NCBI GenBank assembly: GCA_003260075.1
Contig: QLIY01000758.1
Coordinates: 1 to 64,000 of the forward strand
Source: Phallusia mammillata
Lineage: Eukaryota > Chordata > Ascidiacea > Phlebobranchia > Ascidiidae
Direction: 5' to 3'
DNA length: 64,000 bases
The notes beneath the pieces are model-generated. The model had not been told where the DNA came from. It searched no databases and saw nothing but the letters and a program-made list of their open reading frames with translations. The position numbers and the translations under genes were made by a program. This document shows, one piece after another, positions 1 through 13,800 of the stretch. Numbering within the stretch: the stretch's first letter is position 1; each line of letters opens with the position of its first letter.

Positions 1-317
1 TGAAATATTGATGTAGGTGCAACATAATTCAAAGCGAGAAACATTGAATTAAAACTTACTGTTATAGTTTAGGTTACCATCACTGAATTTGACGCGGACC
101 ACCGTTAGTCCGTTGCATCATTAGTAATGATAATGTAATCATTCATTACACAAATGCAGATACGAAAGCCTTCACAATCGCCTGAACCCCCCCCCCATGA
201 CATAACTATAAGCGTTTTTGTAACGCAATGCTTTTGGCGGAAACTGTAAGCTAATAACTTTTTGCAGAATTGACATGAACGTGGAGTTGTAACCCCTAAG
301 TATTCCATATTTACTAG

Positions 318-416
<99 letters not shown>

Positions 417-846
417 TGAAAAAAAATCACAAAATATAAAACGGACTGAATTGTTTTCTGGTTCGGGTCTGACGCCAAACAAAAAATAGGGTTCAACTCC
501 GGTTCGTTTTTTTTAAATCGTCATTAGGGGTTCGGGTTTAATGAAATTAACCGTTCAAACCGGTTTGCGGGTTCGGGTTCAGTTCCGGTTCGACTATTTA
601 CTAGAAAAGCCTGGACGGATGCAGAAATTGGAAAATGATTTGCCTCTTGTTTCACACATTGAAATATTGATGTAGGTGCAACAAAATTCAAAGCGAGAAA
701 CATTGAATTAAAACTTACTGTTATACGTTAGGTTACCATCACTGAATTTGACGCGGACCACCGTCAGTCCGTTGCATCATTAGTAATGATAATGTAATGA
801 TTTATTACACAAATGCAGCAACGAAAGCCTTCACAATCGCCTGAAT
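1..846 (+). repeat. Allelic duplication around C-runs at 187 and 320
   Basis: 1-186 repeats at 660-846 with a few substitutions. C-runs occupy 187-196 and 320-416 (97 C). 417-640 holds several GGTTCGGGTT-type words. No gene seen. Assembly join. Confidence 0.75.
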
Positions 847-1605
847 TTATATTATAGAGTCGGTTGAGACCAGCAAGTATTTTTCACCCGATTGTGAGTA
901 TGTAACCAGTATTTATTGGAGGATTAGACTTCATTCAAATGCCAAATGCTCTGATGCAATTTAACAAAACAACAATTCAATCACGACGTTTATTTAGCAC
1001 AAAGTATCCATTTTTTTGTTGGGTGTTTTTAAACCCACGTCAGGGTTATGGTGGTTTTTGTTACAAAGCATAAAGTTTTAGTGTGCCCTGCTAATAAGCA
1101 CAGGGTTCGCCTGATTTGCCCAGAAATGGCAAGTATTATTTTCATTTGGATTTCTCAACTGCTGTTGTTTAAGGTGCTCAGTTTTTAAATTATGCTTAAA
1201 TATGTGTATAAATCGGTGGTTACAACACACATATCAAAAATACAATACTACACACACACACAAGTACAAATAAAGTTAAAAAATGTAGTACAATTGCAAT
1301 GTCTTCAGTGCACAATAAGGTAGAAAGGTTTTGCTGAATTCGGATGTAAAATTTAAAGATTTTTTTTTCAAATAAGAACATAAATTAGTAGGTTCAAAAC
1401 TTCTGGTTACAAGCCATATAAGCTGTATGCTAATATGTTGAATAATATTTCTAAACGACAACTAAATAGGGAACTTAAACGACATGAAAAGCATTTCGGA
1501 GTTGACAGATCGACACCCATATCCCAAAAGTAGTACGAAAATAAAAAAATACAATAAAAACTATAAATTGAAAGTTCGGTAGAAATTGTTTGAAAGAATT
1601 GAAAT

Positions 1606-3598
1606 TCACACAAGTCCAATTCTCTGCTGCTGTAAACTAAAACCTAAAAAAAACATATGTACTTGAAAATTGTGTTTGACAAATAGATCATAGGTTCGGA
1701 CTTACCATAAGGAAAATATTGCACTTTCATTTCCAAGATATCAGATTCTTGTAAGAGATCGACCGCCTGTTCGAATTTGAATTCCATTTTTGATTGAATG
1801 TGTATTTGCGGATTGTCAAAATTAGCAATAAGCAAGAAATATAACATGATTAGAATGAAAAAAAAACAAAGTATTACGATTGGCACACTATATAGAACCA
1901 TTGCTTGAAAATCGTTTGATATGAAACTTAGCATAGGTGTTTTGGCAAGAAACTTTTTTAATAAACCTTGGATTAAATTACAAAATAGTCTTGTTGTTGT
2001 GTTATACTCACATCAGCATGTGGAATGTCACAAAAATCAATTTTGTTGACGTACAAAATCTTGTCACCAGCTTTAAGGCCAAGTTTGTCAGCTTCTGAAT
2101 CTGGTAACACCTAAAGAAACAAACTTTTGAACTTTTGAGAGAAAACAAAGTAGCCAACTATGCTTGCATGTGTGAAATGGATGTTACATACTTATTCTGA
2201 TGAGTGTTATAGTGAAACACAGAAATAAAAGCAGAGCACAAGTGACAAGATTAGGATTTGTGCCTCCTAAGCATTTTTTCAGTAGCAAATCGCATGTCTT
2301 GTGAGTAAACAATATTCTTAAAATACCAAAACATCTGGTCTACTAAGTGACACATTTTAATCAAGTTTTAGATTGATGCCTGTGGAAAATTAAGGACCTC
2401 AATTAATTGTGGATAACTAGCTGAGCAGTGCTTTACCTAAAAAATTATTCACTATTGGATTTTGGTTGAAGTTGCTACCATAATCACAAAGCTCATCGAT
2501 AACAGGACACTACATTAGGGGTCATCAACCGCTGGTATGCATGCCAAGGTTGGCACACTAGGTACCCCCCCCCCCTTTACCTAAAAAATTATTCACTATT
2601 GGATTTTGGTTGAAGTTGCTACTGTAATCACAAAGCTCATCGATAACCGGACACTACATCAGGGGTCATCAACCGCTCGCATGCATGCCAAGGTTGGCAC
2701 GCTAGGTGGTTTTTCATGGCATGCCAACCGATTTGCGTGTTTATATAACAATTGAACCCATTACACTGCTTGTTTAAAGTTTTTATCATGCGGTTGTCTT
2801 AAAATTCAGCCTTACATGCACAAAACAATCTACTTTCTCTTTATTTTTGATATCTGCTGGCGCGAACCACTATTATTTAAAAAAAAACGTTCGCATGCGA
2901 GGTCATTAACACATGGAAATAACAAATAAATTGGCGTGTGTCACCTAAAAGGTTGCCGACCCTGCTGTACATTATTCTTGCAGCATAATTTGCCACTGGA
3001 CAGATGGAATTGTGACATTCAAAGTAGTCACAATTTGCTATTAAATTGCACATAACATATTCAGGTCTTTACAAAATAATTAGGAACTACTAAAGTAGAG
3101 GTCTGAGACATGAGAAGAAGTTGTGAAGGTAAACTAATTAAAGAAAAGGTTATCGAGAGCTTTCAATGTGCAACTTCTTAATTTGAACCGCAAATGTAAA
3201 TGTAAATAATTCTGCATTGAAAAGGCACCGAGAAAAAGACATTGAGAAAGTTACTTTGATGCAGATACAAAAGTGCATGAAAATCTAATCATAAGGTTGC
3301 TCAAAAGTAAGCTATATCTTGTAAAATGTCACAAATGAATTGTAAAAGATTCACAACCCACCTTAGAAACATACACTCCATATTCGTTTGCTTTTCCACC
3401 TCTGATATTAAAGCCAAGAGGTCGGTGATCATTTCGTTCCATGTAAACAGTGCGAGGTAAATAAGTTATGAGGTTGCTGTTGTAGTTTGGATGATTCCAT
3501 CTTTCATGAGAAGGAATCCACTTTGGCGGGGCTTCATAAGGCGGAGGTGAGGGTGGTTCAAAAGTTTTACGCTGTTTTCCTTTCCGTGTTTCAGTCAT
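1606..3598 (-). CDS. PDZD11: PDZ domain-containing protein 11 (4 exons)
   Basis: Small single-PDZ adaptor. Vertebrate PDZD11 binds C-terminal tails of membrane transporters and PLEKHA-type partners at the cell cortex. Exons in transcript order: 3362-3598, 2012-2110, 1706-1766, 1606-1643. Phases agree and give about 144 aa, against 140 in vertebrates. Visible features: a proline-rich N-terminus with YEAPPKWIPSHER, then LPRT, the carboxylate-binding loop LGFNIRGGKA, VLPDSEADKLGLKAGDKI, and the strand KVQYFPYG near the C-terminus. The start ATG is the first in the exon and matches the family N-terminus. An AG acceptor-like site lies 13 nt upstream of the ATG. The last short exon (ending IGLV, stop at 1606-1608) is the least certain part. 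Family assignment rests on remembered similarity along the whole length. Confidence 0.9.
2660..2964 (+). mobile_element. hAT-like MITE in PDZD11 intron 1
   Basis: Ends CAGGGGTCATCAACC and GGTTGCCGACCCTG are inverted repeats with a few mismatches. Flanks CACTACAT / CTGTACAT match 6 of 8. The left end of a second, allelic copy lies at about 2516-2564 before the C-run at 2565-2575. A related truncated element lies at 22502-22570. Confidence 0.6.
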
Positions 3599-3924
3599 GT
3601 TGGCAAAAATACTAAAAAATAATTAGTTTCTGCACTCTCTAATTTTCCCACGCTAGTGTGGTGAAAAAAACGGCGCCAGTACAAGCTTAATCCAACTAAG
3701 CCACACATTAACGTAGCAGCCAGATTTAAGTCAAAAGTATTAAAATAGTCAAGTCGTTTTTAGTTCCCAAAAAATTGGTTTGTTTTTCAAAATGTTGTGA
3801 GCAAATTGTTCAACATCAAACAATGTTAGTTCACAAAGTGTAAAAGACGCATAAAATTGACTTTTAAATAAAACGAGCACGAAACCCCTCTATTTTAGGG
3901 TATTTTCTATTGACTCAATGCCAT

Positions 3925-4215
3925 ATTTACTTGATTATAGGCCGCATTTTGTGATCTTAGGTACCCCCCCCCCTAACAAAACATCTTTATGTTGCTATGA
4001 AGTACAACTATTTGTCAACAACTGTTAGTCACGCAAATACTTCTACCCAACAGAGCGTAAGTTGACGTGTAAAGCCAAAATGCACAAAAATTTTGAACGC
4101 AAAAAAACAGGCGTGTAGGATAATATCGGCATGAAAAAAATGTAAGTCGCCTCGATTGTAAGCTGCACAAACGGTAGGGTAAAAACTTTATAAGCCGCGG
4201 CTAATAATCGAATGA
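3925..4215 (+). mobile_element. Fold-back element between PDZD11 and a small ORF
   Basis: The left end (TTGATTATAGGCCGC) and right end (GCCGCGGCTAATAATCGAA) are imperfect inverted repeats. AT-rich non-coding interior with a C-run at 3964-3973. No target duplication was resolved. Confidence 0.4.
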
Positions 4216-4331
4216 ACATGGTACTTGAAAGTGAGCATATAGAAAAAGTTGAAAATATGCATTGATATGAATTAGGAGTAAAACATGATAAGAAATAAAA
4301 TTACATAAAAAAGTAAACCTTTCGACAATTC

Positions 4332-4556
4332 CTAACCAAGTAAGAGAACAATTTTATTTGTTATAAAGGTCACAAAGCAGGTTGCAATCATGCCAATGAA
4401 GAACCAGGCGACATACCTCAGGGGATTTTCTAACAAATTACTTTCGCGCGTGAGAAAACAATCCATCGGAAACGTGGCGTTGTGGCAGCGACCTTTCGAC
4501 AAATGAACTAATTGAATTTGCTCACTTTGCTCCCTTGAGATACAAATTAAAGTCAC
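4332..4556 (-). CDS. Hypothetical small membrane protein ORF
   Basis: Open frame of 74 codons upstream of PDZD11 on the same strand. The C-terminal half (LRYVAWFFIGMIATCFVTF and following) is a convincing transmembrane segment, flanked by a polar N-terminal half containing a potential N-glycosylation site (NAT). I do not recognise the family. It may be a complete small integral membrane protein or the last exon of a longer gene. The true start is unknown. The distance to PDZD11 (about 730 bp, with a fold-back repeat between them) argues against a tight operon. Confidence 0.3.
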   Translation of the reverse strand: MTLICISREQSEQIQLVHLSKGRCHNATFPMDCFLTRESNLLENPLRYVAWFFIGMIATCFVTFITNKIVLLLG

Positions 4557-4773
4557 AACGACGAGCGATCGATTCTACTTAAGTAACTTGTGGTTTTTAT
4601 CTTGCACTTGAGTAGTAGAGTTCATTAAATAAACCGACCCGTGTCGTCACAATCACACAAACTAGCTAACAAATAAGTTGTTACATACAAAAAGTGAATT
4701 TGTGTCATAGTTTTGAACAATATTACACATGTTATGTGAATATGTTCTTAAAACAAGTGCCAAACCGGCCATT

Positions 4774-5630
4774 TGCTGAAAAACATGGCAATAGACTCAA
4801 AACAAAATACAAGACACGTATCTTTTAAATTTATTAAATCATTAAGTCATTTATCCTCATGAATTCAGATAAATATATTTCGCCTCTGCGGCATCTTTAG
4901 CATCTTATTGAAATAGAATCAAATCATGTTTCTTTCATACCTTTTTGTACCACTTTTTGGATGGACTGTTTAGCGACAATGAAAATGGGGATTAAATTGG
5001 GCGATACAAATTAAGCCACATCATCACTAGTTCATGTTTCAGCGCACTTAAAATGCAGGCTATATTCAATATTAAAATTCTGTCGTCAGCATTGCACTTA
5101 GCAACGAACAGCAGGTAGCCTAATTTTAAGGAACATAACTTTATTAGTTTGTTGCATCACTTTAACAAGCGGAACGGACCAAACGTTGGAAGTTTGCCCC
5201 CCCCCCCTTTGCTGAAAAACATGGCAATAGACTCAAAACAAAATACAAGACACGTTTCTTCCAAATTAATTAAATCATTAAGTCATTTATCCTCATGAAT
5301 TCAGATAAATATATTTGGCCTATGCGGCATCTTTAGCATCTTATTGAAATAGAATCAAATCATATATCTTTTAAACCTTTTTGCACCACTTTTTGGATGG
5401 ACTTTTTGCGGCAACAGAGATGGGGACTAAATTGGGCGATACAAATTTAAGCCACATCATCACTAGTTCATGTTTCAGCGCACTTAAAATGCAGGTTATA
5501 TTCGATATTAAAGTTCTGTCGTCAGCACTTAGCAACGGGCAGCAGGTAATTTTAAGGAACATAACTTTATCGGTTTGCTGCATTACGTTTAACAAGCGGG
5601 AAAGACCAAGCGTTGAAAGTTCGGTGCAAA
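4774..5630 (+). repeat. Allelic duplication around C-run 5197-5207
   Basis: About 420 bp (4774-5196) recur at 5208-5630 with scattered substitutions and small indels. Open frames on both strands here are shadows of this repeat; no convincing gene. Confidence 0.8.
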
Positions 5631-5765
5631 ACGCTGCTTGCTCTTTTACGGGATTCTATTTCAAGCAGAGAGTGACACCCACCGACGGATAAAAGACGAT
5701 TTTACATTAAATATTAATCGTCGAAGCGTCAGAGCCCAGCAATCGCTTTAATCCTGAAATCGGAA

Positions 5766-6830
5766 GCAGGTTAAGTGTAGTGGTGGCAGGCGGACGAATT
5801 AATTAGGTTGACGACGAAGTGGGAAAGTTTAAAGAAATGTTTTTGACGTAATATCGGTTATGGGCGTTCGGCAAATCAACGCGAGGGATTCAAAATATTT
5901 AAAGATATGTTTATGTCCTTTAAAACAAATAAACAATATTCGCACCTGTTTCATCTGAGAAATACAGTAAAGAATTGAAACAAAAGATTTCATAACTTAA
6001 AGTTATAGACTGATGATGCGCTTGGAAATAACGTGCCCAGGAAATCGTTTGTCCGATTTGCTGTGCTCTGGTATTTACATTTTTAATGACCTACTTCTGT
6101 TTAAGACGAAAGGGCAAATTTATAAAATTAAGAAATTGAAAAATTTGACAGCGTGTTTAGTTCTTCTGACGGTTTGTGCAAATATGACGTTTGTCCCCAG
6201 ATGCATCTTTGCTTTGTTGAATAACTCGCTATATATTGCAGACAGATTTGCGCGAACAAAAACTGACGCTAAGGCAAAATGAAAATTGGTCCCCCCCCCC
6301 AGGTTAAGTGTAGTGGCGGCGGGCGGACGAATTAATTAGGTTGACGATGGAGTGGGGAAGTTTAAAATAAATGTTTTGACGTAATATCGGTTATGGACGT
6401 TCGGCCAATCAATGCGAGGGATTCAAAAAAATATAAGAAATATGTTTGTTTCCTTTGGAACAAATAAACAATATATGCAGTTGGATTCATCAAAGAAAAT
6501 AAAGAACTAAAAAAGTGATTTCATAACTTCCAATTAAAGACTGATGATGCGCATCAAAGACTGAAGTATTTAGTATCTACTCGACACGTCACATAAACTG
6601 GCTTTTAATTACATTTTAATGAACCTACTTCTGTTCAAGACTGAAGTGAAAATTTATTAAATAAAGAAATTGAATAACTTGACAGCGTGTTTAGTTCTTC
6701 TGACGGTTTGTGTAAATATGAGATTTGTCACCAGATGCATCTTTGTTTTGTTAAATAACTCGCTATATATTGCATACAGATTTGCGCGAACAAAAACTGA
6801 CGCTAAGGCAAAATGAAAATTGGGCTCTAT
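5766..6830 (+). repeat. Allelic duplication around C-run 6291-6300
   Basis: 5766-6290 recur at 6301-6830 (starting AGGTTAAGTGTAGTGG) with indels, including a shortened middle. AT-rich, no supported gene. Confidence 0.8.
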
Positions 6831-7014
6831 GGACATAGCAACGTGTTCGGATGAGCCTACAACCTTTGCCACAAACTGTCACTGTGATTTCGAAACCTCA
6901 GCATTGAACCGCACCAGTCAAGCGGTGCAGACGGCTGCGAAAAAGGCAAGAGCTATTTATATTTACCTCCGTCTTCACTCGGTTCTTGCAGTCGACGGTC
7001 GCTTGTCAGATTAA
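6820..7014 (+). other. Possible alternative N-terminal exon of the receptor
   Basis: Open frame beginning MDIATCSDEPTTFATNC, about 1 kb upstream of receptor exon 1. Its start resembles exon 1 loosely (a TTFAT / TTNFAT stretch) and it contains an NRT glycosylation site. No good GT donor in the right phase was found, only a GC-type site near 6942. It could be an alternative first exon, a diverged duplicate, or chance. Confidence 0.2.
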
Positions 7015-7072
7015 AGGATTTCGGTTCCAATCGTTCAGCAAATTGCCACTTTAAAGAGTTTTTGTTGTGTGG

Positions 7073-7840
7073 AATTTAGGATTTAGAAAGTAGCGACAAA
7101 TACAGAAAATGTGAATGTTTAGAACTTTCAGGCAATTAAGTAAAAAGGCTGTAAAAAATGTATTTGAAAACCTGTTACGGTGCAAAGTTTTCAAAAATTA
7201 ATGAAAGATAATTAAAAAAGGCATCTCACATGCAAACTGTTTTTTTTTTTTTTGACATACAAATAACAAGTTTTTTTTTTTTTACTTAAGTAAGTTCACC
7301 AACATTTTAATCTCGAGATATGTTTTTTTTCTTTGGTTTTCTTTTGTAGCCAGCTTTTGTTTCAAGTTTGTTTTCTGTTGACAATCAAACGCAGTTATTC
7401 AACCTTAACGTGGAACAGATATGACCACGACTGATACTCCACCCCCCCCCCCAATTTAGGATTTAGAAAGTAGCGACAAATACAGAAAATGTGAATGTTT
7501 GGGCAATAAGCCTGCAAGATGTAGTAGAACTTTCAGACAATTAAGTAAAAAGGCTGTAAAAAATGTATTTGAAAACCTGTTACGGTGCAAAGTTTTCAAA
7601 AATTAATGAAAGATAATTAAAAAAGGCATCTCACATGCAAACTGTTTTTTTTTTTGACGTTCAAAATTTTTTTGACATTTTTTTGTACTTAAGTAAGTTC
7701 ACCAACATTTTAATCTCGAGATATATGTTTTTTTTCTTTGCTTTTTTTGTAGCCAACTGTCAGCTTTTGTTTCAAGTTTGTTTTCTGTTGACAATCTAAC
7801 GCAGTTATTCAACCTTAACGTGGAACAGATATGACCACTG
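7073..7840 (+). repeat. Allelic duplication of receptor 5' region
   Basis: 7073-7441 recur at 7453-7840, with the C-run 7442-7452 between. The first copy ends inside receptor exon 1 just after the start codon and codes MTTTDTP, where the second codes MTTDTP. Confidence 0.8.
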
Positions 7841-10800
7841 ATACTCCATGGATATTTTCAACAACAAACTTCGCCACAAGAACTGTCAGTGCAGAAGAAA
7901 CTTCACAAAGTCGTCCAAGATTCACATGCAGAGGTTTGCAGCTGGTCAGACTGGACTCGCACACTACAGAGGAAGTATTACTGACCACCGGATCTTATCC
8001 TAAGTACAACAATCCTATAACTGAGGGCAGTAACATCACGACCCAAGCCTCCCTATGGGCGAGTGCCGTTTCACCGGGGAATGCATCACAACTTTCAATT
8101 GCTCGTGGGTTAACGCAGGAAGCAGACGCGAAAGGTGGGAACCTAATTTGACGGTTGAATATTATTAGTTTAGCGATTTATTTCCAACATTTTTGTAATC
8201 AGAAGATACCTCAATTGTTATTGTTTATCGCGCCTTCAAGAAGTTTTTGCTTGTTAAGTTTTTTTCGTTTGTTTAAATGCAGGCTAAATTAAACTTCCCT
8301 TCAAGATTTTAACCCAATTTTCCCAAAGACAACAAAAGCGGACAAGGAAACGCAGATATGCCTGAAAAAACATTTAAAGGGAGTTATAGTTTAAAAAAAT
8401 ATCTTTTTTAAAAAAGTCGGAAAATAACAGGAAAGAGTTGATGGCAAACCCAATCAAAACACACAAACACGTGGCAAAAAGCTAATTACAAAGAAAAGTT
8501 AATCGGCCTGACGTATACGAGTATATTTAAACTCAATCCATTTCCAAAAAATACCTAATTAAAAGTTTTTAAGAACCGCGATCACACGGCGTTCTGGAAC
8601 AACATACCTTTTCCACAAAAGCGTCAAAACGATTATAACGTCACAATGAAACGTCACGGTCACGGCCAGCTGAGGCGGATTTCATTTAAATAATTAATAA
8701 TTTCGACAATTAACAACCGTCCACAGATGTCAGTTTCGTTTAACCCATGTCGAGTTCATGCTGGCTGACAACTGCCCAGTTATGGCGCGGCACACGTTTG
8801 TGTTTGTGTTCAATGTTAACATTCATCAAAACATATTTGGGAACTGCTTCTGACAGACTTGGATCAACCAAGAGATCAAAATATTGACCTTTTACAAAGT
8901 TGGGCACATAAATTCCTGCAATATTTTTTCCTACAAACAATGTTTATGTGACAGACGGGAAATGGGATGAAACTTAATAAGTTATAACAACGTTCCGGCG
9001 TAATTTATTTTTATTCTCAAAAATCCAAAAGAATGATCATTATAGTGTAGAGTCTACACTATAGACTAAAGAAGTCAAAAATAAAGTTTGTTTAAAATAA
9101 ACAACAACTGTTTCACCAACAGACAACATGGCAATTGACTATTGCTTTTTTACTAAAAAAACGAATAAAAAAGCTTCCGAAATAAACCAGTTAAAGTTTA
9201 AAAACATCACAAATGAAGGGAAACTGCTGGTTACAATTGAGCAACTTTCAGTCTGTGGATTTTAGTGCATCTCAAATGTAAAGGATTAGTTGGATCGCGT
9301 GTTGCAACTTCACGTGGTGCGGCTGAAGGCGTCCCAAGCGATTTTATGGTGCACGAAGTGATGTTATAGTTGGAGTAAGATGTGGTAATATAGTACCAAG
9401 CTATGAAAGTGACCCAGTAAATTTCAGATGCACCCTGTAAGTTCGACCAATCGCACCCAGCTTACATGTCTGCTGATGTGACGCGTCCTGCTTGCCAAGA
9501 GAGAACGTAATCACACCCCTGCAAAGCTGAGCAGGGGTTGAAAGGCTCTCTGGTTCTGTAATACTTCGCAGCTGCGTAACTTTAATTGCGTCCGTACGTT
9601 GACTGACAGCTCATGGGAAAACACGTATGATTTCGTTGGCAGTTTGGGCATGAGAACATTCCGCGGCTCGCATAATGACACGCTTGCTTGAAACAACATG
9701 CACGCTTACATGCTGATGAAATTTTCGTATGTGATGTTTTCAGCATTTGCGAAACTTCGAACAAGACAAGAGAGCTCTGTAACCTAAATCCCACAATATG
9801 TTTTTAGTTTTTATTGGAGCTAATTTATTACCATATCATGAAAAAAAAAATTGCTCAACTTTAAATAAATATTCATAGATTTTTCCGCCATTTATAATTC
9901 ACAGTAAAACGACATCTTGTTCTGAATAGCATTTTGCGTTGGATTATTGATTTTCATTCTCGTTTAATCGCTTAATTGTCGCCAGTTTAAATATTTGTCC
10001 TTTTATTACGGTTTTACACACGTACATCTGTCCCTTTATCGCAGAGAATTACTAAACCCTTTGACATTTCCAAAGATGAAAGAAGGGGTGTGTCAGAGCC
10101 ACGCCCACTTCGCTGGAAGTCAATTACAAAAATAAAAAGCGATTTAAGGTTTCTTTTGATGTCTGTTTAGATCAAGAGCCTTGTTTTCGGCAATCCATTT
10201 GTCACATTTAGGGGGATTATGTTTAGATGTGATTTTGTTTATTGTGTTCTGGAATTTTTTTATTCAAAGAGTCACTGAAGTAGTTTTTGTTTTTAAAACG
10301 TTTTTATAATAATTGACGTTTATCGAAATGTTCGTTTTTAGTTTTGTTTTGATCGAGTTCTTGATTTGCTAACGTAGCGTTAACGAGTTCCAATTTTTTA
10401 TTATAACTAAACAATTGTCAAAATGTTCGCTTCAGTTTTTGTGTTTTGTAAACCAAAATTCCAAACAAATTCAAATAATATTTCCATGAATTCATTTGTC
10501 GCCATAACAAGAATAAATTTTGAGTTTAATCTTCCCGCTTTTCCTCTTCAGGAGAAGATCCGATTCACATCTTCATCATGTACACGCTCGTCTTTCTCCT
10601 TGCTCTCATCGGAAACAGCCTGGTGATGGTGACCCTCGCATCCAATAAGAGGATGAGGACGGTGACAAATTCCTTCCTTCTCAGTTTGTCAGTCAGTGAC
10701 CTTCTCCTTGCGCTCATCTGCATGCCCATATCGCTCATAGGACGAATGCTGAAACGATTTATCTTCGGTTCTGTCCTGTGTAAAATTTTTCCATACTTCA

Positions 10801-13800
10801 TGGGTAAGAAACCTTTTTTGATCTCATTTGGTAGTTGCACGTTTCATACAAATATGAGTTATGATGTAAAAAACAGCATCTGTCGAAACATTTTTATATC
10901 AGTGCTTTGATTTGCCTGTTTATGCGCGAAGTTTCTCTCTTGTATTAGAATTTTTTACATTTTTGTCTGAAAAAATTGCCATTTTAGCTTAAACTTTTAG
11001 TTTTACTCGTAAAAACATAGCAGCAAAATTTAATGGAATCATTTTTTTGCTTCTTCATTTTGTAAGTCAAGCTTCTTCCCCAATTTTACATGAAAACGTT
11101 GAGAAAGTTTTCCTTTAGATGATAACGCATTGAGAGGTGGTAACATCAAATTGTTGTTATGAGTTGATTTCTGTTCAGAATTTGCATTTATTAACTTTTG
11201 GCTCGAGACCATTTGCGTAATTACATTCTAAACCAAAATCAACGTAAGAACAAATCGCGCTTCGGCGTTTGTAACGTTATAGTCGTACGTGCCGTCGCTT
11301 AGCGCGTGCATCGATAGAAATTATTGATCGAATCGGAATAACGCTGGTCGTCATGGTTACCGTCATCGACCGGAAATTGCTAAGTTTCCTAAACCGCTAA
11401 TTTGATAAAAAATTCTTAACATTTGTTTCAGCAATAATTGTTTGCAGGCAGTAGAATGTCAACGATGAAATATTTAACGTTTTGGTTTGAGCCAAAATTT
11501 TAATTTTAAATACATTTAAATTTGACTGAAGCATTCAGCCACGAATATCAAATTCGCCTTTAAATAAAGTTTACAATTAACACGTGAAATTAATTTTTCG
11601 AGCTTCCTTTATCACGGATATGATACGTCTCATGTGTCACGGTTATTGCGTGATATGAAAATCGATGGAAGGCAAATTGTGGTGAAAAATAGTTGTATGT
11701 TGGAAATTTTTGTAAAATTGGAAGCCAACATTGCATTTAAATAAAAAGAAAACCTTGAAACTGTAATGAGAACTGTAACAATATATAAAAAAAACGGTTT
11801 CGAGTAACGAGCTTTTTAAGAAACTATTTTACACTTTGTAACGAAAACCTATTCGTCTGGGGGTTCGGTTCTGGGAAAAACTAAACTGATCCAACCTGCT
11901 GTAACCAGGTTTGGTAAAGTTAATTTCATTTGTGAGAAGAATTCCCGAAAAACGAATCGTACCGGAATTTTGTGATGACGTGTCGCTGACTAAGCGACCG
12001 TAATCTCGTTTGTTGACTCGCACCGATCCTTAAGTAATTATTTTGCCAATTTTGGTGTTTTAGGAAAATGGTGACACTAATTTGGCGATTAGTTAGATTT
12101 GAAACGCAGGATCTTTACAACACCTTAGAATTTATTGTTTTTAAGAAGCAAATTTTTGTTTATTGTTTTTTAATCATTATTTTTTCACAGGAATTTCTGT
12201 GTCTGTTTCAACTTTCACGATGCTTGCGATTTCCATTGAACGTTACAACGCAATTTGCAATCCTCTGAAATCCCGCGGCTGGCAAACTAAATCTCACGCC
12301 TACAAGGTTGGAACGCTGAGATATAACTTCTAGTTGCTGGTGAACGCCAGATATTTTATACTATAAATCTATACTATAATAGTTCACCAGTAATGTCGTT
12401 GCCATGTATATAAGCTATTGCTGTCAGGCAGAATAGAGCTCTTCTGGCAATTGTATGTTTATTCCGACGTTTCGACATCCTATACAGGTCGCCTTCATCA
12501 GGGTAAATAACACGTCACATGCTTGCATTTAATTCTTTTTTCCTTGTTTATCATGCACTGTACTGCATTGAGTGTTATTTACCCTGATGAAGGTCAAAAA
12601 TGCAATTGCCTAAAGAGCTCTATAAAGTCGTTGCTATAAAATCACCTTCACCTAATTACCATTCCAGGCAAAGCGATAAATGTGACGTTTGTCAGTTTAC
12701 GTTCGTACCAAGGTCCAACTTTTGCCACTGGCGAGTTTCACCCTAATTTGCATGTAAGTTTTGTTTTAGTTAAGGTACATCCAATCCAATTCATTTACCG
12801 CAATTATTTCGGCGAACAATCGATTGACTTCAATGTGGGATCGATTTACGTTTTCTCGGCACACATCAGCATTTCAAGTGAAAGTCTTAAAAACTACGAC
12901 CTTTAAGTCAAGCGCCTCGTCTTTTGGTTGAAAAGATTCCAAATCGGCTCTGAGCGTCAATTTTACTTAACAACGAAAATAAACATAATCGAAAAGCACG
13001 TTAACACAAGAATCAAAACTTTAAGTATAGTTACTCATTTAAAGGTTGCAAGCGTTCTTTGTACATTCAACAACTTTTAATAGACTTGTCATAAAATGTA
13101 AAAACTGGTTCGAATGTAAACTGCTGACAGTGCACAACGTTTCGACTTAAAAGGTCTCATCAGTGCAGACACAGGCTGTATTGACTTGATTTATTCAAAT
13201 GTATTTTTTCGTCAGGTGATCGCAGGCATTTGGTTGATCAGTTTCGTTATAATGTCACCGTTCCTCGTATTCAGCAAACTGCAATTCATACCATTACTCA
13301 AGATGGGAAAATGCACGTTGGCGTGCAGGTTGTACTTTTTCGGAGCCTCGGCAAGACAAGCATGGTAAATAAAATAGCCTAAAATCAGCTTTTATGAGTT
13401 TATCAATCATACTTCTGTCTATCGGAACTCTAAACAAAAAAACGTTTGAATAATAAAGCATGTTGCTTTTTACGTCTATATAGGCCGTTATATTTGCCAT
13501 TACAGGAATAAAGTTTTAAAAACAATTGTTTTGAAAGTTTTGAAAGAGAACTTTATGTGTCTGGTAAATCGAAATACACCGAACACATATAATAAGTTGT
13601 CTGATGTGGCATGTTTAACAACTTAATTTACCTGATGAAACAACTTAACTCTGTTAGTTTGTGACTTTGGCCTGCATCTATTAAACACAAATAACATAGT
13701 TCCCTAAATTCATTACATCAGTTCAAGGCGTCCACCGTGTTCTTCAGTGTGTTTCATCGTTTTGTTTTTCAGGTACGTGATCCAATTAGTTTCGCTTTTC

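Noticed and set aside
105-496. ORFs encoding poly-glycine through the C-run at 320-416
   Set aside because: They are translations of a homopolymer between duplicated flanks, with no splice sites or family similarity.
12584-12625. Another hammerhead ribozyme
   Set aside because: CCCTGATGAAGG and the CAATTGCC flank are present, but the GAAAC half is deleted.
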